A stretch of 64,000 bases of DNA from Snodgrassella sp. CFCC 13594 (GCF_001590725.1 NZ_LQXR01000001.1:62001-126000), one strand, 5' to 3'; shown: positions 29,893-40,133, counted from the stretch's first letter. Notes: generated by a model not told the origin, from the letters alone. Numbers and translations: made by a program.

Positions 29893-30183
29893 ATGAAAAT
29901 CATCAATGTAGCTTTGCGGTGTATTCCTGAAAAGCAGCATGAATATGAGGCTTTTATTGCTCAATTGGTGGCTGGTTCACGTGCCGAATCAGGAAATTTG
30001 GCTTATGACCATTTTAAAAAATTGGGCAGTGAACATGAATACGCCATTATTGAACACTGGCGTGACCAAGCTGCAGTGGATTTCCACAATCAGACGCCCC
30101 ATTTCCAAACATTTTTGGCCGAAATTGGGCCTTATTTGGCTTCTGAGCCGGAAATCATTCGGGTGGATTACGAGCCAGCTTGA
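29893..30183 (+). CDS. Antibiotic biosynthesis monooxygenase (ABM) domain protein, YgiN-like
   Basis: 96 residues, a single ABM ferredoxin-like domain: AESGNLAYDHFKKLGSEHEY followed by AIIEHWRDQAAVDFHNQTPH. Such proteins are dimeric; some oxidise quinones or haem-like substrates, many are uncharacterised. GAGAGGA-type ribosome site upstream. No neighbour suggests a specific substrate. Confidence 0.8.
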   Translation: MKIINVALRCIPEKQHEYEAFIAQLVAGSRAESGNLAYDHFKKLGSEHEYAIIEHWRDQAAVDFHNQTPHFQTFLAEIGPYLASEPEIIRVDYEPA

Positions 30184-30204
30184 TGATGAGCAAAGCGATA
30201 ATAT

Positions 30205-30231
30205 AAAAACGCAGCTTAAGCTGCCGTTTTT
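30205..30231. terminator. Hairpin between the ABM gene and lptG
   Basis: AAAACGCAGCTT against AAGCTGCCGTTTT: the arms would match perfectly if the left arm had GG instead of one G. Convergent position fits a shared terminator. Confidence 0.7.
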
Positions 30232-30291
30232 ATATATGTCGTTAGTGTGTTTGTGCCAAGGTAACTAATGCACGCGCAAAAATGCTGCTGA

Positions 30292-31383
30292 TCAGCGTTT
30301 TTCTTGTCTGCGAATCAGGTAAATGGCCAAGAGCAAAAATAGCAGTGTCGGCAGAAAGGCCGACAGCCAAGTGGGTACGCCATAAAGCTGGCTGGTAAAA
30401 CCAAACAAGCGCCCAGCAAAATGGAAAGCCAGCCCCAAACAAATACCGAAAAATAGTTTTAAGCCCATGTTGCCATGACGGCTTTGTTGTGGCGTGAACG
30501 CCAATGCCACCAACGCCATAACCAGACATGCCAACGGGTAGGCCAGTTTGCGCCACCATGCCAATTCATAACGCGTGGTTTGCTGGTGGTTTTCCTTCAG
30601 GTGTTGGACATACGTATGCAATGCCCATACTGACATTTGTTCTGGTTCTACCAGCAGTACATTTAATAGTTGTTGATTGATGGCTACTGGCCAGTCTTGC
30701 TGCGCTTTTTGGTGAACCGTCGTATTTTGAGCGTGCAGCTCGGTGGCAACCACGTTATGCAGATGCCAAACGGCAGGAGCATCCGCCGTTACATGCGGAT
30801 CCACTTTGGCTGATGCGGCATGAAGGGTGCTGGTGAGTTGGAATGCGGGATTATGTCGATAGATGGTGATGCCATGCAAACTGCCATCAGGCAACATCTC
30901 AGCCACATTGATGATGTCATTGTCTTGCTTAATCCAAATTCCGCTGTTACCGCCAGCGCTGATGCTGTTTTCGGTGGCATTCAGCTTGAATCGCTCAGCT
31001 TGTTGTCCCACTGTGGGCACAATCCATTCACCCAGCAGCACTGTTAATAGCGCAAATATGGCACCAAATTGCAGTAACATGGTCATGATACTAGCCAAAC
31101 TGATGCCACTGGTTTTGATGACGGTTAATTCGCTGTTGGCTGCCATTTGGCTCAAGGCAATAAGCCCCCCAACCAATACTGCTAAAGGCATTAGTTCATA
31201 AGCGTGTGCAGGTAACAGCATTAATACATATTGGGTCATTTTGGTGGCTGTATAGCCGCCTTCACCCACGTCGCTGATCTCAGACATAATGTCAAAAAAC
31301 AGATACAAGCTGAGCAGTGCCACCAAGGCGTATACCGTAGCCACGCTGGCTTGACGAATCACATAGCGATTGAGTATGCGCAT
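30292..31383 (-). CDS. lptG: Lipopolysaccharide export permease LptG
   Basis: 363 residues from ATG 31383 (ATGATG, AAGGAG five bases upstream), starting MRILNRYVIRQASVATVYAL. With LptF it forms the membrane part of the LptB2FG ABC transporter that moves LPS from the inner membrane. Six transmembrane segments (three at each end) surround a periplasmic beta-jellyroll. The start overlaps the lptF stop by one base. LptB and LptC genes are elsewhere. Confidence 0.94.
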   Translation of the reverse strand: MRILNRYVIRQASVATVYALVALLSLYLFFDIMSEISDVGEGGYTATKMTQYVLMLLPAHAYELMPLAVLVGGLIALSQMAANSELTVIKTSGISLASIMTMLLQFGAIFALLTVLLGEWIVPTVGQQAERFKLNATENSISAGGNSGIWIKQDNDIINVAEMLPDGSLHGITIYRHNPAFQLTSTLHAASAKVDPHVTADAPAVWHLHNVVATELHAQNTTVHQKAQQDWPVAINQQLLNVLLVEPEQMSVWALHTYVQHLKENHQQTTRYELAWWRKLAYPLACLVMALVALAFTPQQSRHGNMGLKLFFGICLGLAFHFAGRLFGFTSQLYGVPTWLSAFLPTLLFLLLAIYLIRRQEKR

Positions 31384-32498
31384 CATCGCTCCTTCGTGCC
31401 AAAGAAGGCAGATTTTAAAGCAGGCCAGAAAGTCTGTGCTGGTTGCGATCGCAAACGGAGCAGTAACCAAAATACACCCAGCATCCCAATGTGCATGGGC
31501 AAAAAGCCAAGCAAAAATGGAATTTTTCCCGATTCTATGCCATCACGTAAAAAAGTTAAGCCATTTTGGTAAATTAAAAACAACGCGATGGCGAAGAGAA
31601 TATTGTAGGTTTGACCACTGCGAGGGTTGTAATAAGACAAAGGCAAAGCCAATAAACTCAAGATAATCACGCTGATCGGCAGGGATAGGCGCCACATTAA
31701 CTCAGCTCGGTATTCAGGATCAGGATTGGCGAATAAAGTTTGGGTCGGCAAGGTGTGTCGATTTTGCTTGGGGTCAATAATTTCAGTATTCACGCTCACT
31801 ACCAAAGTCATCTGTTTAAATGCAGCGCGGTCATAATCTGCTTGACCCGGTATGCCGCTGTATCGGTAGCCGTTTTGTAATGTTAGGGTTCGCTTGCCAC
31901 CATCTTGTTTAAATTGCCCTGTTTCAGCAAATACGACACTTTCGCGATTTTTTTCGTCTTTTTCTCGGACAAACAAGCGCTTGGCTACGCCTGTATCTGC
32001 ATCAAAACTTTCCACGAAATACACGCGCGGTTGGCTCTTGCCAATTTCACGGAATACCCCAGGTTCGATCAGCGATAATTCTTGTTGTTGTTTGAGCACC
32101 TCGGCAAATTCGCGGCTGCGCAGCTCAGCCCATGGTTGTATCCACATGGAAACCACGGCCACCAATAACGCAAACGGAACAGCACACTGCAAAATGGGTT
32201 TGATCCACTGATGCAACGCCAATCCGCTGGATAACCACACCACCATTTCGCTGTTGCGCCAATAACGAGTCAGTACCGTTAGCGAGCTGATGAAAGCGGT
32301 GAGAATCAGTAAAACTGGGGTGAGGCTGATGGTCCAAAAGCCTACCAAAGCAGTCACCGCATCAATGGCCACACTGCCGCTGGCGGCTCGGCCCAGCAAG
32401 TTAATGGCTTGGGTGGCCACCAGTACCACTAACAGCAACACAAACACACCGGCAGCAGTGACGGAGAGTTCTTTGATGAATTGACGTTGATAAATCAT
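31383..32498 (-). CDS. lptF: Lipopolysaccharide export permease LptF
   Basis: 371 residues starting MIYQRQFIKELSVTAAGVF, the conserved family N-terminus; an in-frame GTG at 32519 is rejected. YjgP/YjgQ family, three N-terminal and three C-terminal membrane segments with a periplasmic domain between (RVYFVESFDADTGVAKRLFV). Divergent from pepA across about 110 bases, the usual lptFG / pepA arrangement. Confidence 0.94.
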   Translation of the reverse strand: MIYQRQFIKELSVTAAGVFVLLLVVLVATQAINLLGRAASGSVAIDAVTALVGFWTISLTPVLLILTAFISSLTVLTRYWRNSEMVVWLSSGLALHQWIKPILQCAVPFALLVAVVSMWIQPWAELRSREFAEVLKQQQELSLIEPGVFREIGKSQPRVYFVESFDADTGVAKRLFVREKDEKNRESVVFAETGQFKQDGGKRTLTLQNGYRYSGIPGQADYDRAAFKQMTLVVSVNTEIIDPKQNRHTLPTQTLFANPDPEYRAELMWRLSLPISVIILSLLALPLSYYNPRSGQTYNILFAIALFLIYQNGLTFLRDGIESGKIPFLLGFLPMHIGMLGVFWLLLRLRSQPAQTFWPALKSAFFGTKER

Positions 32499-32611
32499 AA
32501 AAGACTTTGGTAAATACACATGCGCCGTTCGTTCAGGCAGTCAGTTGCGTTACAATCAAGGTTTGTAACTGACCGCGTTTGCATGAGCGCCAGCACATCT
32601 GGAGAGAAAGC

Positions 32612-34042
32612 ATGAAATTTAGCATAAAAGCACAACAATTGCAGCCTTCGCAGGCATCTGCAACTTTGTGGGTGTGTGCCGAAGAGGTACCGCAACATCA
32701 GGATAATGAGGGTGGTTTACCCGCGGCTTTATACCAGCAGGCTGGTGCAGAAGAAAAATCCTTTTTGGTTGCACGCCACTTGCACCATGGCGTGTGGATT
32801 TATACGGCCATTGCCAAGTTGGTGGATGTTGATTATAGCGCTGTTGAAAAAGTGGCGCGCGAAGTGGCTAAGTGGGCGGTTCAGCAACCTCATGTGGCTG
32901 TGGATTTAAATTGTCTGAACACAACCCAAGCGCAGGTTTGGGTAGAAGCTTTTGTGGTGGCATTGGCCGATGCTGCATATCAATATGACGCATTGAAACA
33001 AGATACTCATTCTGTTGTTCTAGAGGATATGGTTTTTTATACAGAAGAAAAGTCGCTGCTTCAAAGCGCCTTGTCAGTGGGTGAAGCCATGGCTTATGGC
33101 ATGACTCTATGCAAGGATTTGGGTAATGCTCCGGGCAATGTGTGCACCCCGAAATTCCTTGCTGAGCAAGCGCAGAAAGCAGCCCAAGCAGCTGGTGCAG
33201 AAGCGCGCATTATGGATGCTGAGGCCATACAAAAAATGGGTATGGGGTCATTCTGGTCGGTTGCGAAGGGTAGTGATGCCGGTGCGTATTTCATCGAACT
33301 CCGATATAACGGCGCCCCAACTGCGGATGAAGCCCCGGTGGTGTTGGTGGGCAAGGGCATTACTTTCGATTCTGGAGGCATTTCACTTAAGCCCGGTGCC
33401 AACATGGATGAAATGAAATTTGACATGTGTGGTGCTGCTTCGGTTATAGGCACTTTATGTGCGGCAGCCAAATTAGAATTGCCTTTGAATGTGGTGGCCT
33501 TGGTGCCTACTTGCGAAAACATGCCATCGGGCAATGCCAATAAGCCCGGTGATGTGGTGAAATCCATGAAAGGGTTGAGCATCGAAATTTTGAATACCGA
33601 TGCTGAAGGGCGTTTGATTTTATGCGATGCACTTACCTATGCTGAGCGGTTTAATCCCAGAGCAGTGATTGATGTGGCCACGCTAACGGGGGCATGCATT
33701 ATTGCTTTAGGTCATGTGGCCAGCGGTGTATTGGGGAATGAACAAAGCTTGATTGACGATTTGCAAGCAGCCTCCAAACAGGTCAATGACAAAATTTGGC
33801 CATTGCCTTTGTTTGACGAATACAAAGATCAGCTCAAATCCAATTTTGCCGATCTGCAAAACATTGGTGGCCGCCCCGCCGGCACCATTACTGCTGCAGC
33901 ATTTTTGTCTTATTTTGCCGAAAAATATGCATGGGCTCATTTGGATATTGCGGGTACCGCTTGGGTATCTGGTAAAGAAAAAGGGGCAACAGGTCGCCCG
34001 GTACCGTTATTGTTGCAGTATTTACGCAATTTAGCGGCATAG
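32612..34042 (+). CDS. pepA: Leucyl aminopeptidase (M17)
   Basis: 476 residues from ATG 32612 with GGAG upstream. Cytosolic two-metal exopeptidase; in E. coli PepA also binds DNA. Metal and active-site motifs: [24 protein letters not shown], and the M17 signature [17 protein letters not shown]-terminal [18 protein letters not shown] is typical. holC begins seven bases after the stop codon, a common pairing. Confidence 0.95.
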   Translation: MKFSIKAQQLQPSQASATLWVCAEEVPQHQDNEGGLPAALYQQAGAEEKSFLVARHLHHGVWIYTAIAKLVDVDYSAVEKVAREVAKWAVQQPHVAVDLNCLNTTQAQVWVEAFVVALADAAYQYDALKQDTHSVVLEDMVFYTEEKSLLQSALSVGEAMAYGMTLCKDLGNAPGNVCTPKFLAEQAQKAAQAAGAEARIMDAEAIQKMGMGSFWSVAKGSDAGAYFIELRYNGAPTADEAPVVLVGKGITFDSGGISLKPGANMDEMKFDMCGAASVIGTLCAAAKLELPLNVVALVPTCENMPSGNANKPGDVVKSMKGLSIEILNTDAEGRLILCDALTYAERFNPRAVIDVATLTGACIIALGHVASGVLGNEQSLIDDLQAASKQVNDKIWPLPLFDEYKDQLKSNFADLQNIGGRPAGTITAAAFLSYFAEKYAWAHLDIAGTAWVSGKEKGATGRPVPLLLQYLRNLAA

Positions 34043-34048
34043 TTGTCC

Positions 34049-34510
34049 ATGGCTAAAACCACATTTTATACGCATGTGGCAAATCCTTTGCCATTTGCCT
34101 GCCGTTTAGCACTTAAGGCATGGCGTAGCGGTGCGCGGCTGTTGGTGTGGTTGGATGATGAAACTGCGTTGGGTTACTTCGATGGCTTGTTATGGTCTTT
34201 TGAATCCACCAGTTTTGTGCCCCATAGCATATGGTTGCCTGAACGTGCGCCTCAGCCTGATGTCAGCGAAGGCGTACTCTTGGCTGCTGGGGATGGCCTG
34301 CCTACATTGACTGCGGATACAGTGGTGTTGAATTTGGCTGACGCGTATTGGTGTACAGCGCCCAAGCCGCCCCAAAGGGTATTGGAGTTGGTGAGTGCGG
34401 ATTTGGATGAGTTGGCGGCCGCACGGGCGCGTTTTCGAGCATACCGCCAAGCTGGTTTTGAAATTGAGCACCACAATATGCAAGCAAGCCCATCATCTAT
34501 ACACAATTGA
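34049..34510 (+). CDS. holC: DNA polymerase III chi subunit
   Basis: 153 residues from ATG 34049 (MAKTTFYTHVANPLPFACRL); the in-frame TTG at 34043 is less likely. HolC links the clamp loader to SSB. Family pattern: LKAWRSGARLLVWLDDE, then SFVPHSIW and VLNLADAYW. In many relatives valS follows holC, but here a terminator follows at once. Confidence 0.88.
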   Translation: MAKTTFYTHVANPLPFACRLALKAWRSGARLLVWLDDETALGYFDGLLWSFESTSFVPHSIWLPERAPQPDVSEGVLLAAGDGLPTLTADTVVLNLADAYWCTAPKPPQRVLELVSADLDELAAARARFRAYRQAGFEIEHHNMQASPSSIHN

Positions 34511-34546
34511 TACATCAGCAAGCAGAAAAACCTGCGTATTATTGCA

Positions 34547-34558
34547 TTCAGGCAGCCT
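34547..34558 (-). repeat. DNA uptake sequence after holC
   Basis: Exact, minus orientation, immediately before the holC/rmlD terminator hairpin but not part of its stem. Confidence 0.7.
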
Positions 34559-34560
34559 AA

Positions 34561-34588
34561 AAAAACCGACAGAAAACTGTCGGTTTTT
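34561..34588. terminator. Bidirectional terminator between holC and rmlD
   Basis: Perfect 12-base arms AAAAACCGACAG and complement around AAAA, giving T-runs both ways. Confidence 0.92.
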
Positions 34589-34611
34589 GATGATCTAATG
34601 CTTGAGTGGTT

Positions 34612-35475
34612 TTAGTGTGCCAATAGTTTCTTTACCACACGTACCAGTGGCGTGTCGGCAATGGGGTTGCCTATCAGGTTCTGTACGGCTTGATTGTCGA
34701 GTACGCAGTAAAGTGGGCGAGTGGCTGGTGCAGCCAACTCAGCTGTGGTGATGGGCTCGATGCTGACGCTTTGATACCGTGGGTCAATGCTGGCTGCGGT
34801 ATTTAAAATGGTACGCGCAAATTCGCACCAATTGGTTTGTTGATGGCCTGTGAAATGGTAAATGCCACGAGGGGCTTTGCTCATAGAGGCGAATTGAATT
34901 AAAGCTTCAGCTAAATCACCAGCATAAGTGGGGCAACCGATTTGATCCTGCACCATGGGAATATTTGATTTCTCTAAGCCCAAGCGCAAAACTGACTTCA
35001 CAAAATTATGACCATATTCGCTGTATATCCAAGAAGAGCGCAAAATGATGGTGTCCACATGAGCATTAAGAGCCAGTAATTCACCGGCCAGTTTGCTTTT
35101 GCCGTAGGTATTGATGGGGTTGGGTACGCTACACTCTGTAATAGGCGCGTGCTGTGTACCATCAAAAACCTGATCCGTAGATAAGTGGATAAAGCGGGCA
35201 CCTTGTGCTTTGGCGGCCAGAGCAAGATTTAAGGTGCCAGTGGCGTTTACTGCAAATGCTTGTTGCGCATGGGCTTCGGCTTTGTCAACTAAGGTATAGC
35301 CTGCGGTATTGATAATGACATCCGGTTCAAAGGTTTTAACCATGCTTAAAACATTGTGCCCATCGGTAATATCTAATGTTTTGGAATCACTGGCAATTAA
35401 TTCCCAGTCTTCTGGCAGCCGATCTTTTAAACATTGTCCAACCTGACCTTTTGAGCCGGTTAATAAAATGCGCAT
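34612..35475 (-). CDS. rfbD: dTDP-4-dehydrorhamnose reductase
   Basis: 287 residues, extended SDR fold. Rossmann motif ILLTGSKGQVGQCL at the N-terminus, catalytic Tyr/Lys in TYGKSKLAGE, and FIHLSTDQVFDG before it. It would catalyse the last step of dTDP-L-rhamnose synthesis with NAD(P)H. The partners RmlA, RmlB and RmlC are not nearby; the gene sits 69 bases behind ribD, an odd neighbour. AAGGG precedes the start. A related RmlD-like reductase with another sugar substrate is possible. Confidence 0.82.
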   Translation of the reverse strand: MRILLTGSKGQVGQCLKDRLPEDWELIASDSKTLDITDGHNVLSMVKTFEPDVIINTAGYTLVDKAEAHAQQAFAVNATGTLNLALAAKAQGARFIHLSTDQVFDGTQHAPITECSVPNPINTYGKSKLAGELLALNAHVDTIILRSSWIYSEYGHNFVKSVLRLGLEKSNIPMVQDQIGCPTYAGDLAEALIQFASMSKAPRGIYHFTGHQQTNWCEFARTILNTAASIDPRYQSVSIEPITTAELAAPATRPLYCVLDNQAVQNLIGNPIADTPLVRVVKKLLAH

Positions 35476-35544
35476 GGTTATGCCCTTTGTTGATTATTGT
35501 TAAGATGATTCATCTTAGCGCTTTTGCCTTTAGACGTCCAGATT

Positions 35545-36657
35545 TCAGCTGTTGTGGCGTAAGGTCCATTTGATGTCATTTCCCATCTGGTCGACGCTGG
35601 TTGTGTGCCACCTATTTTGCGTGAGTGATTGCGCGTTTTCAGGTAACCTAAATGCCTCTTGGGCTGTGCTACCAAGCCATTTAGGTGCTTGGTATAACAC
35701 CACTTCATCAACCCATCCGCCTTGCAACAGTGCACCATTCAATGTATGGCCTGCTTCCACCAAAATTTCACCCATGCCGCGTTGGGCCAAAAGCGGCCAC
35801 AATTGATTCAAATCAATATGTCCTTGTGCATTAGCATCAACCACAAGCACATCTACGTGAGGATGGTCTAAATAAGGTTGATGGCTGAAAGCGTTGGTGA
35901 CAGTGGTGGCTAGGATGGTTGGGCTGGCGCTGTCTTGAATGACATGACTGTGAAGCGGGGTGCGCAATTGGCTATCCAAAATAATTCGTGTGGGCTGCCG
36001 TAAAACGTTGAATAGTCGTACATTTAAGCGCGGATTATCCGTAAAAACAGTACCGCTGCCGGTCAATACGGCGCAGCTTTCAGCACGCAAATACTGTACA
36101 TCTTGACGTGCTGCCTCGCCTGTAATCCATTGGCTACGACCATCACTGAGTGCGGTTTTGCCATCTGCGCTGGTTGCTGTCTTTAAGCGAATAAATGGCT
36201 GCTGTCTTTCCATTCGTGATAAAAAACCGCGGTTCAATTCCCGCGCTTGGGTCGCACACAATCCGACCGTAACATCAACACCGGCTGCCTGAAGTAAGGC
36301 CACGCCACGGCCAGCCACCAATGGATTGGGGTCAGTCATGGCGACCACCACCCGTTTGATGCCAGCTTTCGTCAAGGCCAATGCGCATGGCCCAGTGCGG
36401 CCTGTGTGACTGCAGGGCTCTAGGGTGACATAGGCTGTTGCATTTCGGGCCAAATTGCCAGCTTGGTTTAGGGCATGGATCTCGGCGTGCGGGCCTCCAG
36501 CCATAATGTGGTAACCCTGGCCCACGATTTCTTCACCCCGCACAATGACGCAGCCCACGCGTGGATTCGGGCTGGTGGAAAATCGCCCTTGCCAAGCAAG
36601 ATGGAGCGCCGTTTCCATGTAATGTCGATCAATATCGCAGTTGGTGTTGGGATTCAC
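35545..36657 (-). CDS. ribD: Riboflavin biosynthesis deaminase/reductase
   Basis: 370 residues, GTG start at 36657 with AAGG seven bases upstream (the next in-frame ATG, 36618, lies inside the conserved domain). N-terminal deaminase with zinc motif GPHAEIHALNQAG and TLEPCSHTGRTGPCALAL. C-terminal reductase with KTATSADGKTALSDGRSQWI and RIILDSQLRTPL. Converts the GTP-derived pyrimidine to 5-amino-6-ribitylamino-uracil phosphate. No FMN riboswitch-like structure is apparent upstream. Confidence 0.95.
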   Translation of the reverse strand: MNPNTNCDIDRHYMETALHLAWQGRFSTSPNPRVGCVIVRGEEIVGQGYHIMAGGPHAEIHALNQAGNLARNATAYVTLEPCSHTGRTGPCALALTKAGIKRVVVAMTDPNPLVAGRGVALLQAAGVDVTVGLCATQARELNRGFLSRMERQQPFIRLKTATSADGKTALSDGRSQWITGEAARQDVQYLRAESCAVLTGSGTVFTDNPRLNVRLFNVLRQPTRIILDSQLRTPLHSHVIQDSASPTILATTVTNAFSHQPYLDHPHVDVLVVDANAQGHIDLNQLWPLLAQRGMGEILVEAGHTLNGALLQGGWVDEVVLYQAPKWLGSTAQEAFRLPENAQSLTQNRWHTTSVDQMGNDIKWTLRHNS

Positions 36658-37264
36658 AATGGGCCTTATTGTCTTAAGTTGAATTTTGTGGTCATGTTTT
36701 TGCCGTACTGACTATATCCAATATCCAGTTTTTTATAAACCGTAATCATATAAATAATGTGTGCATGGATTGCGTCAGTGTCATATAGTTGAGATGGATT
36801 TAAAGCATCAATGTAATCAGGGTACTTATTCTTATATTTATAATCTATTTTCTTTTCGATCAACATGAAAAGAGTGAATAGAAAATTGATTCAAATCACA
36901 AAATTTTCGGAGTAGGGTTAAGGTGTGTATATTTAAAATCAGTTAGTTGATTGATTATGTATGGAATGATTTTTGGAGAAAAGGATTCCAGAATGTGCCT
37001 TTCACAAAAGGTTTACATAATGCGCCATTAATAAATTTTTTTCATTGACTGTAAGTAAATATAGTCAACAATATGATTGTTCAATTTCACGTCAATCGCG
37101 ATCAGTATGATGGCGCTCTATGAAAATTTGCATCATCTGAAGCTCATTGTTGCACATTGAGGGAGTGTCTAAGCTGGCTTCAATGTGATCAGCAGCTTGT
37201 GTATGTTTGGTCCGTGAATAAATATCTCAACTTATTGGTTTTTTAGATATTTCAATTAAAAATC
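36658..37264. other. AT-rich, gene-poor region between ribD and the encapsulin operon
   Basis: About 600 bases clearly richer in A+T than the surrounding genes. The only frame of any length, minus strand 36666-36866 (66 residues, starts MLIEKKIDYKYKN), lacks a ribosome-binding site and resembles nothing I recognise; I do not call it. No transposase remnant, tRNA-derived repeat or uptake sequence is seen. It may mark the right-hand edge of an acquired segment. Confidence 0.45.
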
Positions 37265-37300
37265 AAAAAAAAGCTGCCTTAAATGATGTTAACGCAGCTT
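37265..37300 (-). terminator. Terminator of the encapsulin operon
   Basis: On the minus strand AAGCTGC and GCAGCTT form the stem, extended by TTAA pairs around one mismatch, and end in a T-run. It lies about 40 bases past the desulfurase stop codon. Confidence 0.85.
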
Positions 37301-37341
37301 CTAAATGCACAAGTTGATGGCCAGCAAAAAAAGTTAGTAGA

Positions 37342-39185
37342 TTAATGTTGTTTACTTAGTCTCTTTAAATGATGCACCAAGTAATCAATTTCATCATGAG
37401 TATTGTAAAAAGCCAAGGATGGTCGAATCGTTTGTTCCACGCCAAATCGACGTAAAATAGGTTGAGCACAGTGGTGTCCTGTCCGCACGGCAATCCCTTG
37501 GCGATTAAGGTATTGCCCCACCTCATCTGGACTAAATCCTTTGAGCAGAAAAGACAACACGCTGGCTTTTTCTCGTGCCGTACCAATCAAACGCAAACCA
37601 GGTATGTTTTGTAAACCTGTGCTGGCATATTGCAATAGCTGATGTTCGTAATCATGTATGGCCTCAATCCCAATTTTTTCCACATATTCCAATGCGCTGG
37701 CCAAACCAACGGCGTCAGCGATGTTGCCAGTGCCAGCTTCGAAACGAGTAGGTGGTTTATGGTAGCGGGTCTGTTCAAATGTCACATCCTCGATCATATT
37801 GCCCCCACCTTGCCAAGGGCCTGTTTCCTGTAACAGACGTTTCTTGCCATACACGGCACCAATGCCAGTGGGACCAAATATTTTGTGTCCCGAAAATACC
37901 AGAAAATCTGCATCCAGCGCCTGCACATTTGTTGTCATATGAGCGATAGATTGTGCTGCGTCAACCAAGCTAAAGCGCCAGCTTGATGAGCTAACGCAAT
38001 GATGCGAGCCATCGGCGTTACCGTACCCAATGCATTGGATACTTGGGTTACTGCTACGAGTTTGGTGCGTTTGCTCAATAGCTTTTGATATTCAGACAGA
38101 ATAATTTGCCCATCATCGTCCACAGGAATGACTTTAATTATTGCTCCTGTGCGTGTGGCCAGCATTTGCCAAGGAACAATATTGGCATGGTGCTCTAAGT
38201 GAGATACGATGATTTCATCACCGGCTGCAATGTTTTCTTGCCCCCATGTGTTGGCAATTAAATTGATGCCTTCCGTGGTACCGCGCACAAAAATAATCTC
38301 GTCGGCGGATGCAGCTCCTATAAAGCGGCGGACTGTGTCGCGAGCATGTTCGTATGCATCCGTTGCTCTTGCGGCTATTTCATGTGCAGCGCGGTGGATA
38401 TTGGAATTTTCGTGGGCATAAAAATAGGCCACCCGATCAATAACCGCCTGAGGTTTTTGCGTGGTGGCTGCATTATCAAACCAAACTAATGGTTGACCAT
38501 TCACACGTTCGTTCAAAATGGGGAAGTCACAGCGAATGCGATCAACAGGGAATACAGTACTATGTTGTGTTTTATTGGTGGGGATTAGCTGTGGTGTTAC
38601 AAAATAAAACGGGTTATGTTGGGATGTTTGCGGTTGTTTATATTGATTCAATTGGCTATTGCGCTGACCTAAAGTATGATTTTTAGGTAAAGCGGTTTCT
38701 GAGGAGTGTGCCAAATGGTTGATTGCTGCATCGTCGAGAAAGCCAAAAGCATTCTGATTTTGCCAAGGCTGGTTCAGACTATCGATATGTGGCACTTCTT
38801 TTTGGTCAATATGAACCACGCTTGATGGCGTTGCCTTTGGTGCATTGGTGATGTGCGATGAAGAGCTAGCCAATGGCGTGGCCTGAATATTTTGGCTGGC
38901 TGTTGTGGTCTGTAATTCAGGCCAATGAGGAAGGGTTTCATCTGGGCTGGCGGGCAACCATTGGCGCTTTGGAGTGTGGGCATCATGTTGCTTAAATCCT
39001 TCGGGTGGTTGCCAGGCTTTAACCAATTCATTTTTGATAGCAGTGGTATCATCATTATCTAATTGTCGGCTTTCCTTGGTTTCCTTAAATAAAGCATTGG
39101 CTGCTGCCGCAATTACCTCTAATTCATTATTTACAATGCCGTCAGGCAAGGACGACCCTGGCAGAGTCGTTGTAGCAATCGTCAT
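37342..39185 (-). CDS. Cysteine desulfurase, family 2A encapsulin cargo, one apparent frameshift
   Basis: About 614 residues once one base is restored near 37967 (GCTTGG should probably read GCTTTGG), joining QAGALA to LVDAAQS. Residues 1-210 are a low-complexity, Pro/Gln/Asn/Ser-rich extension beginning MTIATTTLPGSSLPDG and carrying AAAANALFKE near residue 30. The rest is a SufS-type PLP enzyme: WFDNAATTQKPQAV, HLEHHANIVPW, PLP-lysine in FSGHKIFGPTGIGAVYG, catalytic Cys in RTGHHCAQP, C-terminal RPSLAFYNT. It releases sulfur from cysteine as enzyme persulfide. The long N-terminal tail and the shell gene 15 bases upstream mark it as cargo of the compartment. AGGAGG seven bases before the ATG supports the start. 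Confidence 0.92.
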
Positions 39186-39200
39186 GTCTGGCCTCCTAAA

Positions 39201-40133
39201 TTATTTGTAATTTTGTTCGTAGTCATAAAATTTATCGATTTCAACATCTTCTAAAACCGCCAGTGCATCTTTTGACTGCACCACTAAAGAGCAATATAGA
39301 GAAATCAAATAAGAAGATATGGCGTTGCGATCGATGCCCATAAATCGAACGGAAAGGCCAGGTGATTGCTCCCCAGGGACCCCTGGTTGAAACAAGCCTA
39401 CTACGCCTTGGCGTTTTTCACCAACACGCAATAGCAGGATTTTTGTTTTGCCATCGGCCACAGGCACCTTGTCACTTGGAATCAGAGGGATACCTCGCCA
39501 AGTGATGAATTGAGAACCAAATAAACTAACTGTGGCAGGTGGTACGCCACGGCGGGTGCATTCACGACCAAATGCCGCAATGGCTAATGGGTGGGTGAGG
39601 AAAAATGCCGGTTCTTTCCATACTTTGATGAGTAGTTCATCCAGATCATCTGGGGTAGGCGCTCCGGATAACGGGTACACTACCTGATCGGGATGAACAT
39701 TAGCCAGCAAACCATAATCTGGATTACTGATGAGTTGGGATTCCTGAGTCTCTTTGATGGTTTCTATTGAAACACGCAGCTGTTCTTTGATTTGATCAAA
39801 TGGGCTGCTGTATAAATCGCTGACACGTGTGTGGATATCTACAATGGTGCTGACTGAATTAAGAAAATATTCGCGCGGTGCTTCATCATAATTTGCATAA
39901 ATTGTCGGTAATTCATCCGATTGATCGCGTTTGGCGCATTTTACTTTCAATTCATCCGTATTACTGACTTTATTTAGGCGGTAAATGCCAGCCTCTACGG
40001 GAATCCATTGCAGCAATAAAGTTAACCAGCGTGGCGAAATGGTTTCCAGAATGGGGGCTGTTTTGGTGGCATTTGCTAATTGTCTTGCGGCACTGTCGCC
40101 TAAGGCTAGTTGTGGGTTTGCATTTTCAGACAT
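39201..40133 (-). CDS. srpI: Family 2A encapsulin nanocompartment shell protein (SrpI type)
   Basis: 310 residues. The N-terminal arm, with LALGDSAARQLANATKT and PRWLTLLLQWIPVEAGIYRL, is very close to what I recall of SrpI of Synechococcus, a sulfur-starvation-induced HK97-fold shell protein. The sequence continues with ECTRRGVPPATVSLFGSQF and ends DVEIDKFYDYEQNYK. No cyclic-nucleotide-binding insertion, so subfamily 2A and not 2B. Many subunits assemble into a hollow shell that encloses the desulfurase. Flanked by epsC 33 bases upstream and the cargo gene 15 bases downstream. I call it from motif memory; a profile search would settle it. Confidence 0.93.
   Translation of the reverse strand: MSENANPQLALGDSAARQLANATKTAPILETISPRWLTLLLQWIPVEAGIYRLNKVSNTDELKVKCAKRDQSDELPTIYANYDEAPREYFLNSVSTIVDIHTRVSDLYSSPFDQIKEQLRVSIETIKETQESQLISNPDYGLLANVHPDQVVYPLSGAPTPDDLDELLIKVWKEPAFFLTHPLAIAAFGRECTRRGVPPATVSLFGSQFITWRGIPLIPSDKVPVADGKTKILLLRVGEKRQGVVGLFQPGVPGEQSPGLSVRFMGIDRNAISSYLISLYCSLVVQSKDALAVLEDVEIDKFYDYEQNYK

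Noticed and set aside
36666..36866. 66-residue minus-strand frame in the AT-rich region after ribD
   Set aside because: No ribosome-binding site, no recognisable domain, composition reflects AT-rich DNA; a gene cannot be supported.
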